In this document: piece after piece, positions 1-5,151 of the stretch
How positions within the stretch are numbered: the stretch's first letter is position 1
Layout of the letters: the number at the start of each line of letters is the position of its first letter
The notes under the pieces: model-generated
What the model was told of the DNA's origin: nothing
Database searches by the model: none
Seen by the model: only the letters and a program-made list of their open reading frames with translations
Assembly (NCBI GenBank): GCA_964553705.1
Contig: CAZKKV010000022.1
Span: 1-14,534 of the forward strand
Direction of reading: 5' to 3'
Length of the DNA: 14,534 bases
From: CAYXNZ01 sp964553705
GTDB lineage: Bacteria; Patescibacteriota; Patescibacteriia; Patescibacteriales; GWC2-42-12
Position numbers and translations under genes: made by a program

Positions 1-561
1 AACACATTGTTGAGCTTCAGCCATTTCTGACGTGATTGATTCCATTTCACTTAAAAACCGACCGCAACATAAAGGCCGTCCGCAATGACCAAAATCCCCC
101 ATCAGCTTGGCTTCATCACGAATACCAATCTGTTGCAAACGAATCGTCTTGTTGAAATGCCTAGTCAAGTCTTTGACTAATTCCCGAAAATCAACCCGTC
201 CGTCAGCGATAAAAGCAAAGGTTATTCGCGCGCCATCAAAAGAATAATGAATATCAACCAACTTCATTGGTAATTCATGTTTGATAGCTAACTTTTTACA
301 AAAATCAAGATCTTTTTTCTTCTGCTTTCCGTTCGGCACTTTCTCGAGATCAATTGGAGTAGCCTTACGAATAATCGGTTTTATCTCTTTTCTTTCTTTT
401 ATCTCTTCGTCAGATAAATTTTTAAAGCCAACTATTTTTCCTATCTCCGTTCCCATTTCAGTTTTTACTATAACAAAATCACCCATCAATAAAGCCAAAT
501 CGCCAGAATCAAAATCATAAACTCTGTCCCACGGATTGAATTGTATTTGCGTTACTTTCAT
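1..561 (-). CDS. ricT: PSP1-domain protein, RicT/YaaT-like (3' end outside window)
   Basis: Translating the minus strand from the ATG at 559-561 gives 187 codons without a stop up to the window edge, so the C-terminus is missing; I expect roughly 80 more residues by comparison with Bacillus YaaT. It begins MKVTQIQFNP. The PSP1 core lies at about residues 85-187: a Cys at 88, GRVDFRELVKDL at 121-132, RLQQIGIRDEAK at 141-152, then a cysteine cluster HCGRPLCC at 159-166. That cluster (C160, C165, C166) with the upstream Cys is typical of RicT, which in Bacillus forms an Fe-S-containing complex with RicA and RicF that affects RNA processing by RNase Y. Whether partners exist in this organism is not visible here. 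The gene starts 26 nt after tsf and is probably co-transcribed with rpsB-tsf. No Shine-Dalgarno precedes the ATG. Family call firm; function inferred. Confidence 0.85.
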   Translation of the reverse strand, partial: MKVTQIQFNPWDRVYDFDSGDLALLMGDFVIVKTEMGTEIGKIVGFKNLSDEEIKERKEIKPIIRKATPIDLEKVPNGKQKKKDLDFCKKLAIKHELPMKLVDIHYSFDGARITFAFIADGRVDFRELVKDLTRHFNKTIRLQQIGIRDEAKLMGDFGHCGRPLCCGRFLSEMESITSEMAEAQQCV

Positions 562-587
562 AGATAAGAGAACTTAACAAACTGAAA

Positions 588-1385
588 TTATAAACTATAT
601 CTAATAAATTTTTCAATTTTTACATCGCCCAATATATCTTCAACCTTCTTTTTGTCGTCTTTGATATACTCTTGTTTTACTAAGCAAACATCCTCAAAAT
701 ATTTATTAACTTTCCCAATCATTATTTTATCAATAATTTCCTCTGGTTTACCCTCTTTTTTCAACTGTTCACGATAAATTTCTTTCTCTTTTTCCAATTC
801 TTCTGCTGGTACTTCTTTAGGTGTAATATATCTTGGATTAGCCGCTGCTATTTGCATAGCTATGTCATAAGCCAAATCTGATTGTCCTTCTTTATCTAGA
901 GACACCGACACGCCAATTTTTCCACCCATATGAGAATAAACTGCCACCGTTCCGTCAGAAGACAAAACATCACATCTTTTTATATCCAATTTCTCGCCAA
1001 TTACTCCACTTAAATTTTCCAAATTTTCCTGCACACTAGAACCGTTTAAGTCTAGTCCCATTAACTCTTCTTTGTCTTTTGGTTTTTTATTTTTAACTAG
1101 ATTAAGCACGCTTTCAGCTAATAGTTGAAACTTATCATTTAATACCACAAAATCAGTTTCAGCATTAATCTCCAATAAATAACCCTCTTTGCTGTCATCA
1201 CTAACTGCTAATTTAATAATACCTTGATTTGTTTCACGATTACCTCTTTTGGCAGCTTTGGCAATACCTTTTTTTCTTAAAATTTCGACGGCTTTTTCAA
1301 TGTCATTGCTTGATTCTTCTAATGCTTTTTTACAATCAACAATGCCAGCGCCAGTGATGTCTCGTATTTGTTTGATGAGTTCCAT
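588..1385 (-). CDS. tsf: Elongation factor Ts
   Basis: EF-Ts is the cytoplasmic nucleotide exchange factor that releases GDP from EF-Tu. The 265-residue product has the N-terminal UBA-like helical domain (residues 1-40, starting MELIKQIRDITGAGIVDCKK), which docks on EF-Tu. The core follows with the TDFV signature at 77-80, the segment that inserts near the EF-Tu nucleotide site. The C-terminal part ends with EYIKDDKKKVEDIL, like the VKDDKKTV segment of other EF-Ts proteins. The length is slightly under that of E. coli (about 283). The gene lies 49 nt downstream of rpsB in the conserved rpsB-tsf order. The usual pyrH-frr continuation is absent and replaced by the PSP1 gene. No Shine-Dalgarno is seen, but a 14-bp palindrome sits just before the start. 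Stop TAA. Confidence 0.97.
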   Translation of the reverse strand: MELIKQIRDITGAGIVDCKKALEESSNDIEKAVEILRKKGIAKAAKRGNRETNQGIIKLAVSDDSKEGYLLEINAETDFVVLNDKFQLLAESVLNLVKNKKPKDKEELMGLDLNGSSVQENLENLSGVIGEKLDIKRCDVLSSDGTVAVYSHMGGKIGVSVSLDKEGQSDLAYDIAMQIAAANPRYITPKEVPAEELEKEKEIYREQLKKEGKPEEIIDKIMIGKVNKYFEDVCLVKQEYIKDDKKKVEDILGDVKIEKFIRYSL

Positions 1386-1398
1386 ATTTTTTTCACAG

Positions 1399-1412
1399 AA
1401 ATTCTAGAATTT
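1399..1412. repeat. 14-bp perfect palindrome in the rpsB-tsf spacer
   Basis: AAATTCTAGAATTT is its own reverse complement and ends 13 nt before the tsf ATG, in the 49-nt rpsB-tsf spacer. In the mRNA it could form a weak A/U hairpin close to the ribosome-binding region. It is AT-rich, so chance is a fair explanation and no function is assigned. Confidence 0.4.
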
Positions 1413-1434
1413 AAAAAAACTCTATAAACTTCTT

Positions 1435-2124
1435 TTATTTTATTTCTTTTTTACCTTCCAAAATTGCTTCTTTAATTAAATTCAAAATCAATTTAATTGT
1501 TTTAGTCGCATCATCATTGGCTGGTATAATATAATTCACGTTTTTTGGATTAACATTAGTGTCGCAAACAGCTACCACTGGAATATTTTTTTTCTTAGCT
1601 TCAGTCAAGGCGGTTTTTTCTTTTTTGATATCCCAAATAAAAATAACGTCAGGCACTTTGGTTAAATTTTTTAACCCGCCGACGCTTGTTTCTAACTTAA
1701 CAATTTCTCGATCAAAATTTAACTGTTCTTTTTTGGTATACTTTTCCAATTTTCCTGCCTGTTTTTTTTCAGTCAAATCCTTATATTTTCTAATCAGACC
1801 GCGAATTACATCAAAGTTAGTCAAAAATCCGCCCAACCAACGCTCAACTACATAAGGCATATCAATTTCCTGAGCTATTTTTTTTAACGGTTTCTTAACC
1901 TGAACCTTGGTGCCGATTAATAAAATCTGCTTATTTTCAGAAGCTATTTTTTTCAAATAGCTCAAAGCCTCTTCAAGTTTTTTTTGCGATTTAGTTAAAT
2001 CAATAATGTGAACGCCTTTTCTTGAAGTAAAAATAAATGGCTCCATACCTGGGTGCCATCTGCTTGTACGATGCCCAAAATGCATACCTGCCTTGAGCAT
2101 CTGTTCGATACTTGGTATTTCCAT
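1435..2124 (-). CDS. rpsB: 30S ribosomal protein S2
   Basis: S2 (uS2) is a late-assembling protein on the back of the 30S head-body junction. The 229-residue product carries the family signatures in order: MLKAGMHFGHRTSRWHPGM at 9-27, the FTSRKGVHIIDL segment, RWLGGFLTNF (the S2 WLGGxLTN motif), then KVPDVIFIWDIKKEKTALTEA and NIPVVAVCDTN toward the C-terminus. The length is typical (E. coli 241). The start is supported by a Shine-Dalgarno AAGGA at 2132-2136, 7 nt upstream, one of only two clear ones among the main genes. It is first gene of the rpsB-tsf-PSP1 operon, transcribed from a promoter near 2298-2324. The roughly 165-nt leader contains a 16-bp palindrome that could serve regulation. 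Stop TAA. Confidence 0.98.
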   Translation of the reverse strand: MEIPSIEQMLKAGMHFGHRTSRWHPGMEPFIFTSRKGVHIIDLTKSQKKLEEALSYLKKIASENKQILLIGTKVQVKKPLKKIAQEIDMPYVVERWLGGFLTNFDVIRGLIRKYKDLTEKKQAGKLEKYTKKEQLNFDREIVKLETSVGGLKNLTKVPDVIFIWDIKKEKTALTEAKKKNIPVVAVCDTNVNPKNVNYIIPANDDATKTIKLILNLIKEAILEGKKEIK

Positions 2125-2131
2125 AGTTTTT

Positions 2132-2136
2132 TCCTT
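2132..2136 (-). promoter_or_regulatory. Shine-Dalgarno of rpsB
   Basis: AAGGA on the minus strand, 7 nt before the rpsB ATG, inside an A-rich stretch. It is noteworthy because most genes in the window lack such a site. Confidence 0.7.
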
Positions 2137-2158
2137 TTTACCTCTACTCCCTGATTTA

Positions 2159-2174
2159 TTCCGAATATTCGGAA
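2159..2174. repeat. 16-bp perfect palindrome in the rpsB leader
   Basis: TTCCGAATATTCGGAA is a perfect 16-bp palindrome, 34 nt upstream of the rpsB ATG and inside its predicted transcript. In RNA it would give a 6-bp stem with an AUAU loop; in DNA it would suit a dimeric regulator. S2 is known to autoregulate the rpsB-tsf mRNA leader in gamma-proteobacteria. Whether this hairpin has that role is inference. Confidence 0.55.
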
Positions 2175-2221
2175 CAAGGAAAATAAAGAGAGTATGAGAG
2201 ATTTATTAAATTTATAATATA

Positions 2222-2264
2222 ATTCGCATATCCCGTATTCGCGATATGGGTTCGTAAAGCGAAT
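2222..2264. repeat. Cluster of short inverted and direct repeats (ATTCGC/GCGAAT)
   Basis: ATTCGC occurs at 2222-2227 and 2237-2242, and its complement GCGAAT at 2259-2264. Nested inside, CATATC (2227-2232) and GATATG (2243-2248) are inverted repeats. The 43-bp block lies in the predicted rpsB leader and could fold in two mutually exclusive ways, because the single GCGAAT can pair with either ATTCGC copy. Confidence 0.4.
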
Positions 2265-2297
2265 AACATTAAAACAGCCTTTTGGCTACTAATATAA

Positions 2298-2324
2298 GTT
2301 ATAATATTATCGTTTTTTTGTCAA
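2298..2324 (-). promoter_or_regulatory. Promoter of the rpsB-tsf-PSP1 operon
   Basis: On the minus strand a perfect -35 TTGACA (2319-2324) is followed after 15 nt by TATAAC (2298-2303), 5/6 to the -10 consensus. The spacer is shorter than the optimal 17, which lowers confidence. The start of transcription would be near 2291, leaving a leader of about 165 nt. A palindromic ATAATATTAT (2301-2310) overlaps the spacer and -10. Confidence 0.5.
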
Positions 2325-2400
2325 CTTTGCTAATTTTTTTAATACACAAAAAAACCAATAACTAATAAAACCATGTCTTCGAAGAATATTTTTCCAACAC

Positions 2401-2429
2401 TTGCCAGAATCGTTTTCTTATGTTAATAT
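2401..2429 (+). promoter_or_regulatory. Promoter of rpmE
   Basis: -35 TTGCCA (2401-2406), 17-nt spacer, then -10 TAATAT (2424-2429) preceded by TGT, giving an extended -10 TG-n arrangement. The start of transcription would fall near 2436, with a leader of about 57 nt before the rpmE ATG. Seen directly in the sequence; activity is inferred. Confidence 0.55.
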
Positions 2430-2446
2430 CAATTACACTTGCTAAC

Positions 2447-2467
2447 AAAGCCAAATTTTGGCTTTTT
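2447..2467 (+). terminator. Attenuator-like hairpin in the rpmE leader
   Basis: AAAGCCAAA (2447-2455) and TTTGGCTTT (2457-2465) are perfect inverted repeats around one T, followed by two more T. In RNA this gives a 7-bp stem (AAAGCCA/UGGCUUU) with a five-base loop and a short U tract, ending 26 nt before rpmE. It lies between the predicted promoter and the gene, where an attenuator or protein-binding leader would sit. The stem has only three G-C pairs, so termination would be weak. Confidence 0.4.
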
Positions 2468-2493
2468 AATTTGATTAAAACTTTTTCAATACT

Positions 2494-2796
2494 ATGAAAA
2501 AAGACATCCATCCAAAGTATTATTCAGACGCCAAAGTAACTTGCGTTTGTGGCAACAGTTTTACTACTGGCTCAACTCTACCCGAGATTAAAGTGGAAAT
2601 TTGTTCTGCCTGCCATCCTTTTTACACTGGTAAGCAAAAATTGGTTGACTCCGCCCGACGAGTAGAGAAGTTTCAGGCCAAAGTCAAAGCTAAAACCGAA
2701 GTTGCAAAAAGTAGAAAAGGTAAAAAGGTTAAACGCGCCACTAGAGCCAAGGTCAAGGAAACAAAGGCCACTAAAAAAACTACCACCAAAAAATAG
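2494..2796 (+). CDS. rpmE: 50S ribosomal protein L31, zinc type, with basic C-terminal extension
   Basis: L31 (bL31) lies at the 50S central protuberance and bridges to the 30S head. The product starts MKKDIHPKYY and has the zinc-binding cysteines C17 and C19 (CVC) and C37 and C40 (CSAC), followed by the family segment HPFYTGKQKLVDSARRVEKF at 41-60. This is the C+ zinc form. The usual protein ends near residue 65-70; here about 35 further residues, nearly all Lys, Ala, Thr, Val and Arg, make a positively charged tail that may contact rRNA. A clear promoter lies upstream, a strong terminator follows the TAG stop, and no Shine-Dalgarno is seen. The gene is transcribed away from rpsB and appears monocistronic. 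Confidence 0.95.
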   Translation: MKKDIHPKYYSDAKVTCVCGNSFTTGSTLPEIKVEICSACHPFYTGKQKLVDSARRVEKFQAKVKAKTEVAKSRKGKKVKRATRAKVKETKATKKTTTKK

Positions 2797-2809
2797 CTTT
2801 TCTTTTAAC

Positions 2810-2874
2810 ACAGCTATTCTTTTTAACGTGCTATAATAATAGTACATTGAAAAGAATAGCTGTTTTGTATTATT
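2810..2874 (+). terminator. Rho-independent terminator of rpmE
   Basis: ACAGCTATTCTTTT (2810-2823) pairs perfectly with AAAAGAATAGCTGT (2850-2863), a 14-bp stem. The interior continues as GTGCTAT (2828-2834) pairing with ATAGTAC (2839-2845) through one G-U pair and a 4-nt AATA loop, so the 54-nt span is nearly one long hairpin. TTTTGTATTATTTT follows. The minus-strand side lacks a good T tract, so it is oriented for rpmE. Confidence 0.8.
2829..2837 (+). promoter_or_regulatory. Consensus extended -10 inside the rpmE terminator loop (candidate prfA promoter)
   Basis: TGCTATAAT is a perfect extended -10 (TG-n-TATAAT) located in the apical part of the terminator hairpin. No good -35 is found at 17 nt; a TTAACA lies at 2805-2810 but 21 nt away. 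Extended -10 promoters can work without a -35. Transcription would start near 2844 and run into prfA. The same GTGCTATAATAA string occurs on the minus strand before the secreted-protein gene. Confidence 0.45.
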
Positions 2875-2904
2875 TTAAGCTAAAACATTTTTAATCATTC
2901 TTTT

Positions 2905-2979
2905 GTCATTCCCGTGCAAACGGGAATCCAGAAATATTTATACAGTCAAACAATAGATTCCCGCTTTCGCGGGAATGAC
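2905..2979. repeat. 75-bp paired palindromic (REP/MITE-like) repeat
   Basis: The element begins GTCATTCCCG (2905-2914) and ends CGGGAATGAC (2970-2979), perfect 10-bp terminal inverted repeats. Each end is itself a hairpin: ATTCCCG-tgcaaa-CGGGAAT on the left and ATTCCCGC-tttc-GCGGGAAT on the right. It is thus two short palindromes in opposite orientation around a 22-nt AT-rich middle. Such GTCATTCCCGC palindromes are widespread dispersed repeats in bacterial genomes. The element abuts the 5' end of prfA, and one possible prfA ATG (2975) lies inside its terminal repeat. A diverged half-copy lies inside prmC. Confidence 0.75.
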
Positions 2980-2980
2980 A

Positions 2981-4024
2981 ATGAAAAATATGTACGAAGA
3001 TATAAAGAAAAAATTCAACGAACTGGAAAAACAACTATCCAGCCCAGAAATCACCAAAGATGCGCAAAAACTAAAAATCGTTTCCCGGGAACATGCCGAG
3101 CTCAAAGATTTAATTGGGTTAATCTTTGAATTGGAAAAAAATGAAGAACAAGTTAAGCAAAATAAAGATATTTTAAAAAATGAAACCGACGAAGAGCTAA
3201 AAGATATGGCTGAAGAAGAAATAGCAAACTTAAAGCCAAAAATTGATGAATTAACAAATAAAATTAAACAAGAACTTCATCCAGCTAATCCGAATGACAA
3301 AAAAAACGTTATTATAGAAATTCGAGCAGGCACGGGCGGAGATGAATCAGCCCTATTTGCTGCTAGCTTATTCCGCGCCTATTCCAAATACGTAGAAACT
3401 AAAAAATGGAAAGTAAATATTTTGAATTCAAGCCACATCGGCATCGGCGGATTTAAAGAAATTATTTTTGAAGTGAGTGGAAAAAACGTTTACGGCGACC
3501 TAAAGTATGAAGCTGGTATCCATCGTGTACAGCGCGTACCAGAGACTGAAAAGCAAGGACGAATTCATACCTCGGCGGCAACTGTAGCGGTTCTGCCAGA
3601 AGCAGAGGAAATTGATATTGAAATAAAAAACGAAGATTTAAAAATAGACACCTACGCCGCTTCTGGTCCAGGTGGACAATGCGTCAATACTACTAATTCA
3701 GCCGTTCGAATTACTCATATTCCCTCAGGTTTGGTTGTTCAATGCCAAGACCAAAAAGACCAGCACCAAAACAAAGATAAAGCCATGCAGATATTGCGCT
3801 CCCGCCTAGTACAAAAAATTGAAAGCGAACAAAAATCAAAAGAAGATGCCGAACGAAAACAAATGATCGGCACCGGAGACCGCAGCGGAAAAATAAGAAC
3901 TTACAATTTTCCTCAAGATAGAATCACTGACCATCGCATAAAAAAATCATGGCATTCAATCGACCGAATAATGAACGGAGAAATAGATGAAATTATTTCT
4001 GAATTGAAAAAAGCCGACCAATAA
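2981..4024 (+). CDS. prfA: Peptide chain release factor 1
   Basis: RF1 recognises UAA and UAG in the ribosomal A site and triggers peptide release. Numbered from the ATG at 2981 (347 residues), the protein has an N-terminal helical domain to about 95, then RAGTGGDESALFAASLFRAY, then the codon-recognition PxT tripeptide PET at 187-189 within RVPETEKQGRIHTSAATVAV; RF2 has SPF there. The catalytic GGQ is at 231-233 in SGPGGQCVNTTNSAVRI. The C-terminus ends DHRIKKSWHSIDRIMNGE. Starts at 2975, 2981 and 2990 are all possible. The first lies in the repeat's terminal arm, so I prefer 2981; 2990 (MYEDIKKKFNELEKQ) also fits the family. No clear Shine-Dalgarno is present. prmC, which methylates the GGQ glutamine, lies downstream. 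Stop TAA. Confidence 0.96.
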   Translation: MKNMYEDIKKKFNELEKQLSSPEITKDAQKLKIVSREHAELKDLIGLIFELEKNEEQVKQNKDILKNETDEELKDMAEEEIANLKPKIDELTNKIKQELHPANPNDKKNVIIEIRAGTGGDESALFAASLFRAYSKYVETKKWKVNILNSSHIGIGGFKEIIFEVSGKNVYGDLKYEAGIHRVQRVPETEKQGRIHTSAATVAVLPEAEEIDIEIKNEDLKIDTYAASGPGGQCVNTTNSAVRITHIPSGLVVQCQDQKDQHQNKDKAMQILRSRLVQKIESEQKSKEDAERKQMIGTGDRSGKIRTYNFPQDRITDHRIKKSWHSIDRIMNGEIDEIISELKKADQ

Positions 4025-4225
4025 ATCCATAAAAATTAATTCTTATTAAAATCACCGAGGGGTTTAGGGGTTGAACTGAACGCCAAAACAAAGCCTAAAA
4101 AAGATTAATCAGCGTGATAGCGAATTAAACCCCCCCCAAAAAAACTTTTTGCTACTTTTTGGTTACAAAAAGTAGGCCCGCGCGGTAGCGCACATACCAC
4201 AATATTTTTATAAGCTAAGTAAATT
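4025..4225 (+). other. Structured non-coding spacer between prfA and prmC
   Basis: This 201-bp spacer has no convincing ORF but unusual composition. GGGGTTTA (4059-4066), followed at once by another GGGG, pairs with TAAACCCC (4126-4133). That right arm runs into a C8 tract (4130-4137) and A7. Inside, ACGC (4080-4083) can pair with GCGT (4112-4115). Then CTACTTTTT (4152-4160) and AAAAAGTAG (4167-4175) form a perfect 9-bp stem with a GGTTAC loop, and GCGC-GGTA-GCGC follows at 4180-4191. It may be a decayed repeat element, a transcript 3' end or an RNA. The hairpins lack a following T run on the plus strand, so a simple terminator is not favoured. Confidence 0.5.
4152..4175. repeat. 9-bp stem inverted repeat before prmC
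   Basis: CTACTTTTT and AAAAAGTAG flank a six-base GGTTAC loop as perfect inverted repeats. The following bases are GCCCGCGCGG, not a T run, so it is not a typical plus-strand terminator. On the minus strand the stem is followed by CAAAAAGTTTTTTT, which could act as a weak minus-strand terminator, but no minus-strand gene ends here. Confidence 0.55.
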
Positions 4226-5149
4226 ATGGCTGTTAACACTCAATTAATTAGCGCCACTAAAAAATTAAAACAGGCAAAAATAAAAAATCCGCACTTTGAG
4301 GCGGAAATTTTATTATCTTTTGTATTAAAAAAAACGCGCGAACACATATTAACTTACCCTAATAAAAAATTATCTCAAAAACAAATTGCAAATTTTAATT
4401 CCCTGGTTACTCGTCGATGTAAAGGTGAGCCAATCGCCTATCTTGTCAGTCACAAAGAATTCTACGGCTTAAAATTTAAAGTTAATAAAAATGTTTTAAT
4501 CCCTCGGCCGGAAACAGAACTGATGATTGACGAAATCACGCAATTAATTAAAAAAAATCAACAGCCAACAATATTTGTAGATATTGGCACTGGCTCTGGT
4601 TGTATTATAATTACATTGGCAAAACTACTAAAAAACAAAAGGTACTCTTTTCTAGCTTCTGATATTTCAAAATTAGCTTTACAAATTGCCAAACAGAATA
4701 CTAAAAACCATAGACTTGATAAAAGAATTATTTTTAAACAAGGCAATCTACTTGAACCAATTATTGAAATAATAGATTCTCGCCTCCAAGGGAACAACAA
4801 AAAGAAAAAAACCTTAACTCAAAAATCAAAAATAATAATCACAGCAAATTTACCTTACGGCTGGAAAGACTGGAAAAACAATTGTTCAATGGATACTATT
4901 AGCCTAAAATTCGAACCATCTATCGCTCTTTTTACAGAGAAAAACGGATTACTGCTTTATGAAAAATTTTTAAAACAAATCGCTAAATATAAAAAAACTT
5001 ATACAGAATCTATCTCCTGTTTTTTGGAATTTGATCCACGACAAACAACTCAATTTAAAAAACTCATAAAAAAATACCTACCAAACGCAGATATTAAAAT
5101 AAAAAAAGACCTAAGTGGTCATAATAGGCTAGCAATAATTTCAATTTAA
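4226..5149 (+). CDS. prmC: Peptide chain release factor N5-glutamine methyltransferase
   Basis: PrmC transfers a methyl group from S-adenosylmethionine to the GGQ glutamine of release factors. The 307-residue product has an N-terminal helical substrate-binding domain (to about 85), the PrmC signature LIPRPETELM at 91-100, SAM motif I VDIGTGSGC at 118-126, an acidic SD at 145-146 after strand 2, and the active-site motif NLPY at 208-211, where most family members have NPPY. The C-terminus ends DLSGHNRLAII. Between NLLEP (174-178) and the strand leading to NLPY there are about 15 extra residues, including IDSRLQGNNKKKK (183-195), encoded by a diverged copy of the palindromic repeat. The gene lies downstream of its substrate gene prfA and ends 2 bp from the convergent pilin-like gene. 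No Shine-Dalgarno. Confidence 0.93.
   Translation: MAVNTQLISATKKLKQAKIKNPHFEAEILLSFVLKKTREHILTYPNKKLSQKQIANFNSLVTRRCKGEPIAYLVSHKEFYGLKFKVNKNVLIPRPETELMIDEITQLIKKNQQPTIFVDIGTGSGCIIITLAKLLKNKRYSFLASDISKLALQIAKQNTKNHRLDKRIIFKQGNLLEPIIEIIDSRLQGNNKKKKTLTQKSKIIITANLPYGWKDWKNNCSMDTISLKFEPSIALFTEKNGLLLYEKFLKQIAKYKKTYTESISCFLEFDPRQTTQFKKLIKKYLPNADIKIKKDLSGHNRLAIISI
4773..4800 (+). repeat. Coding half-copy of the palindromic repeat inside prmC
   Basis: TAGATTCTCGCCTCCAAGGG, then AACAAC and A-rich sequence, aligns over about 30 bases with the right half of the repeat before prfA (TAGATTCCCGCTTTCGCGGG, then AATGAC and AATGAAAAA), with about three quarters of positions identical by eye. In the prmC frame it reads IDSRLQGNN; the prfA copy in the matching frame reads IDSRFRGND. 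The reading frame is kept through the insertion. In Rickettsia, palindromic elements inserted in frame in genes are a described phenomenon; here this is inferred from sequence likeness. Confidence 0.6.
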
Positions 5150-5151
5150 AA

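Larger units (their letters stand above)
2125..2493. other. Divergent rpsB/rpmE intergenic region
   Basis: This 369-bp stretch between two divergent ribosomal-protein genes contains no convincing ORF. Reading from rpsB outward it holds: the rpsB Shine-Dalgarno; a 16-bp palindrome (2159-2174); a cluster of ATTCGC/GCGAAT repeats (2222-2264); a short AGCC-TTTT-GGCT hairpin (2276-2287); a leftward promoter (2298-2324); an AT-rich tract; a rightward promoter (2401-2429); and an attenuator-like hairpin (2447-2467) before rpmE. The layout implies structured leaders of about 165 nt for rpsB and about 57 nt for rpmE. Leader lengths are inferred from promoter positions. Confidence 0.7.

Noticed and set aside
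281..520. Plus-strand ORF of 79 codons
   Set aside because: It lies antisense to the PSP1/RicT-like gene, whose minus-strand translation has clear family motifs; the plus-strand product is Ser/Phe/Ile-rich with no recognisable domain.
2578..2847. Minus-strand ORF of 89 codons opposite rpmE and its terminator
   Set aside because: It is a mirror of rpmE; its start falls in the terminator hairpin and the product has only low-complexity Phe/Ser/Gly composition.
2905..2979. CRISPR-like repeat pair
   Set aside because: Only two half units in inverted, not direct, orientation, with no spacer array and no cas genes; it is a palindromic dispersed element.
2914..3129. Plus-strand ORF of 71 codons starting with GTG inside the palindromic repeat
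   Set aside because: It overlaps prfA in another frame and consists of repeat-derived sequence (DSRFRGND) followed by out-of-frame prfA codons.
4059..4137. G-quadruplex from the GGGGTTTAGGGG segment
   Set aside because: Only two G4 runs lie together on one strand; four nearby runs would be needed. The inverted-repeat pairing with the C tract explains the pattern better.
4209..4214. Separate prmC promoter with -10 TATAAG
   Set aside because: No -35 or TG extension is present, and the predicted start would fall almost on the ATG; co-transcription with prfA is at least as likely.
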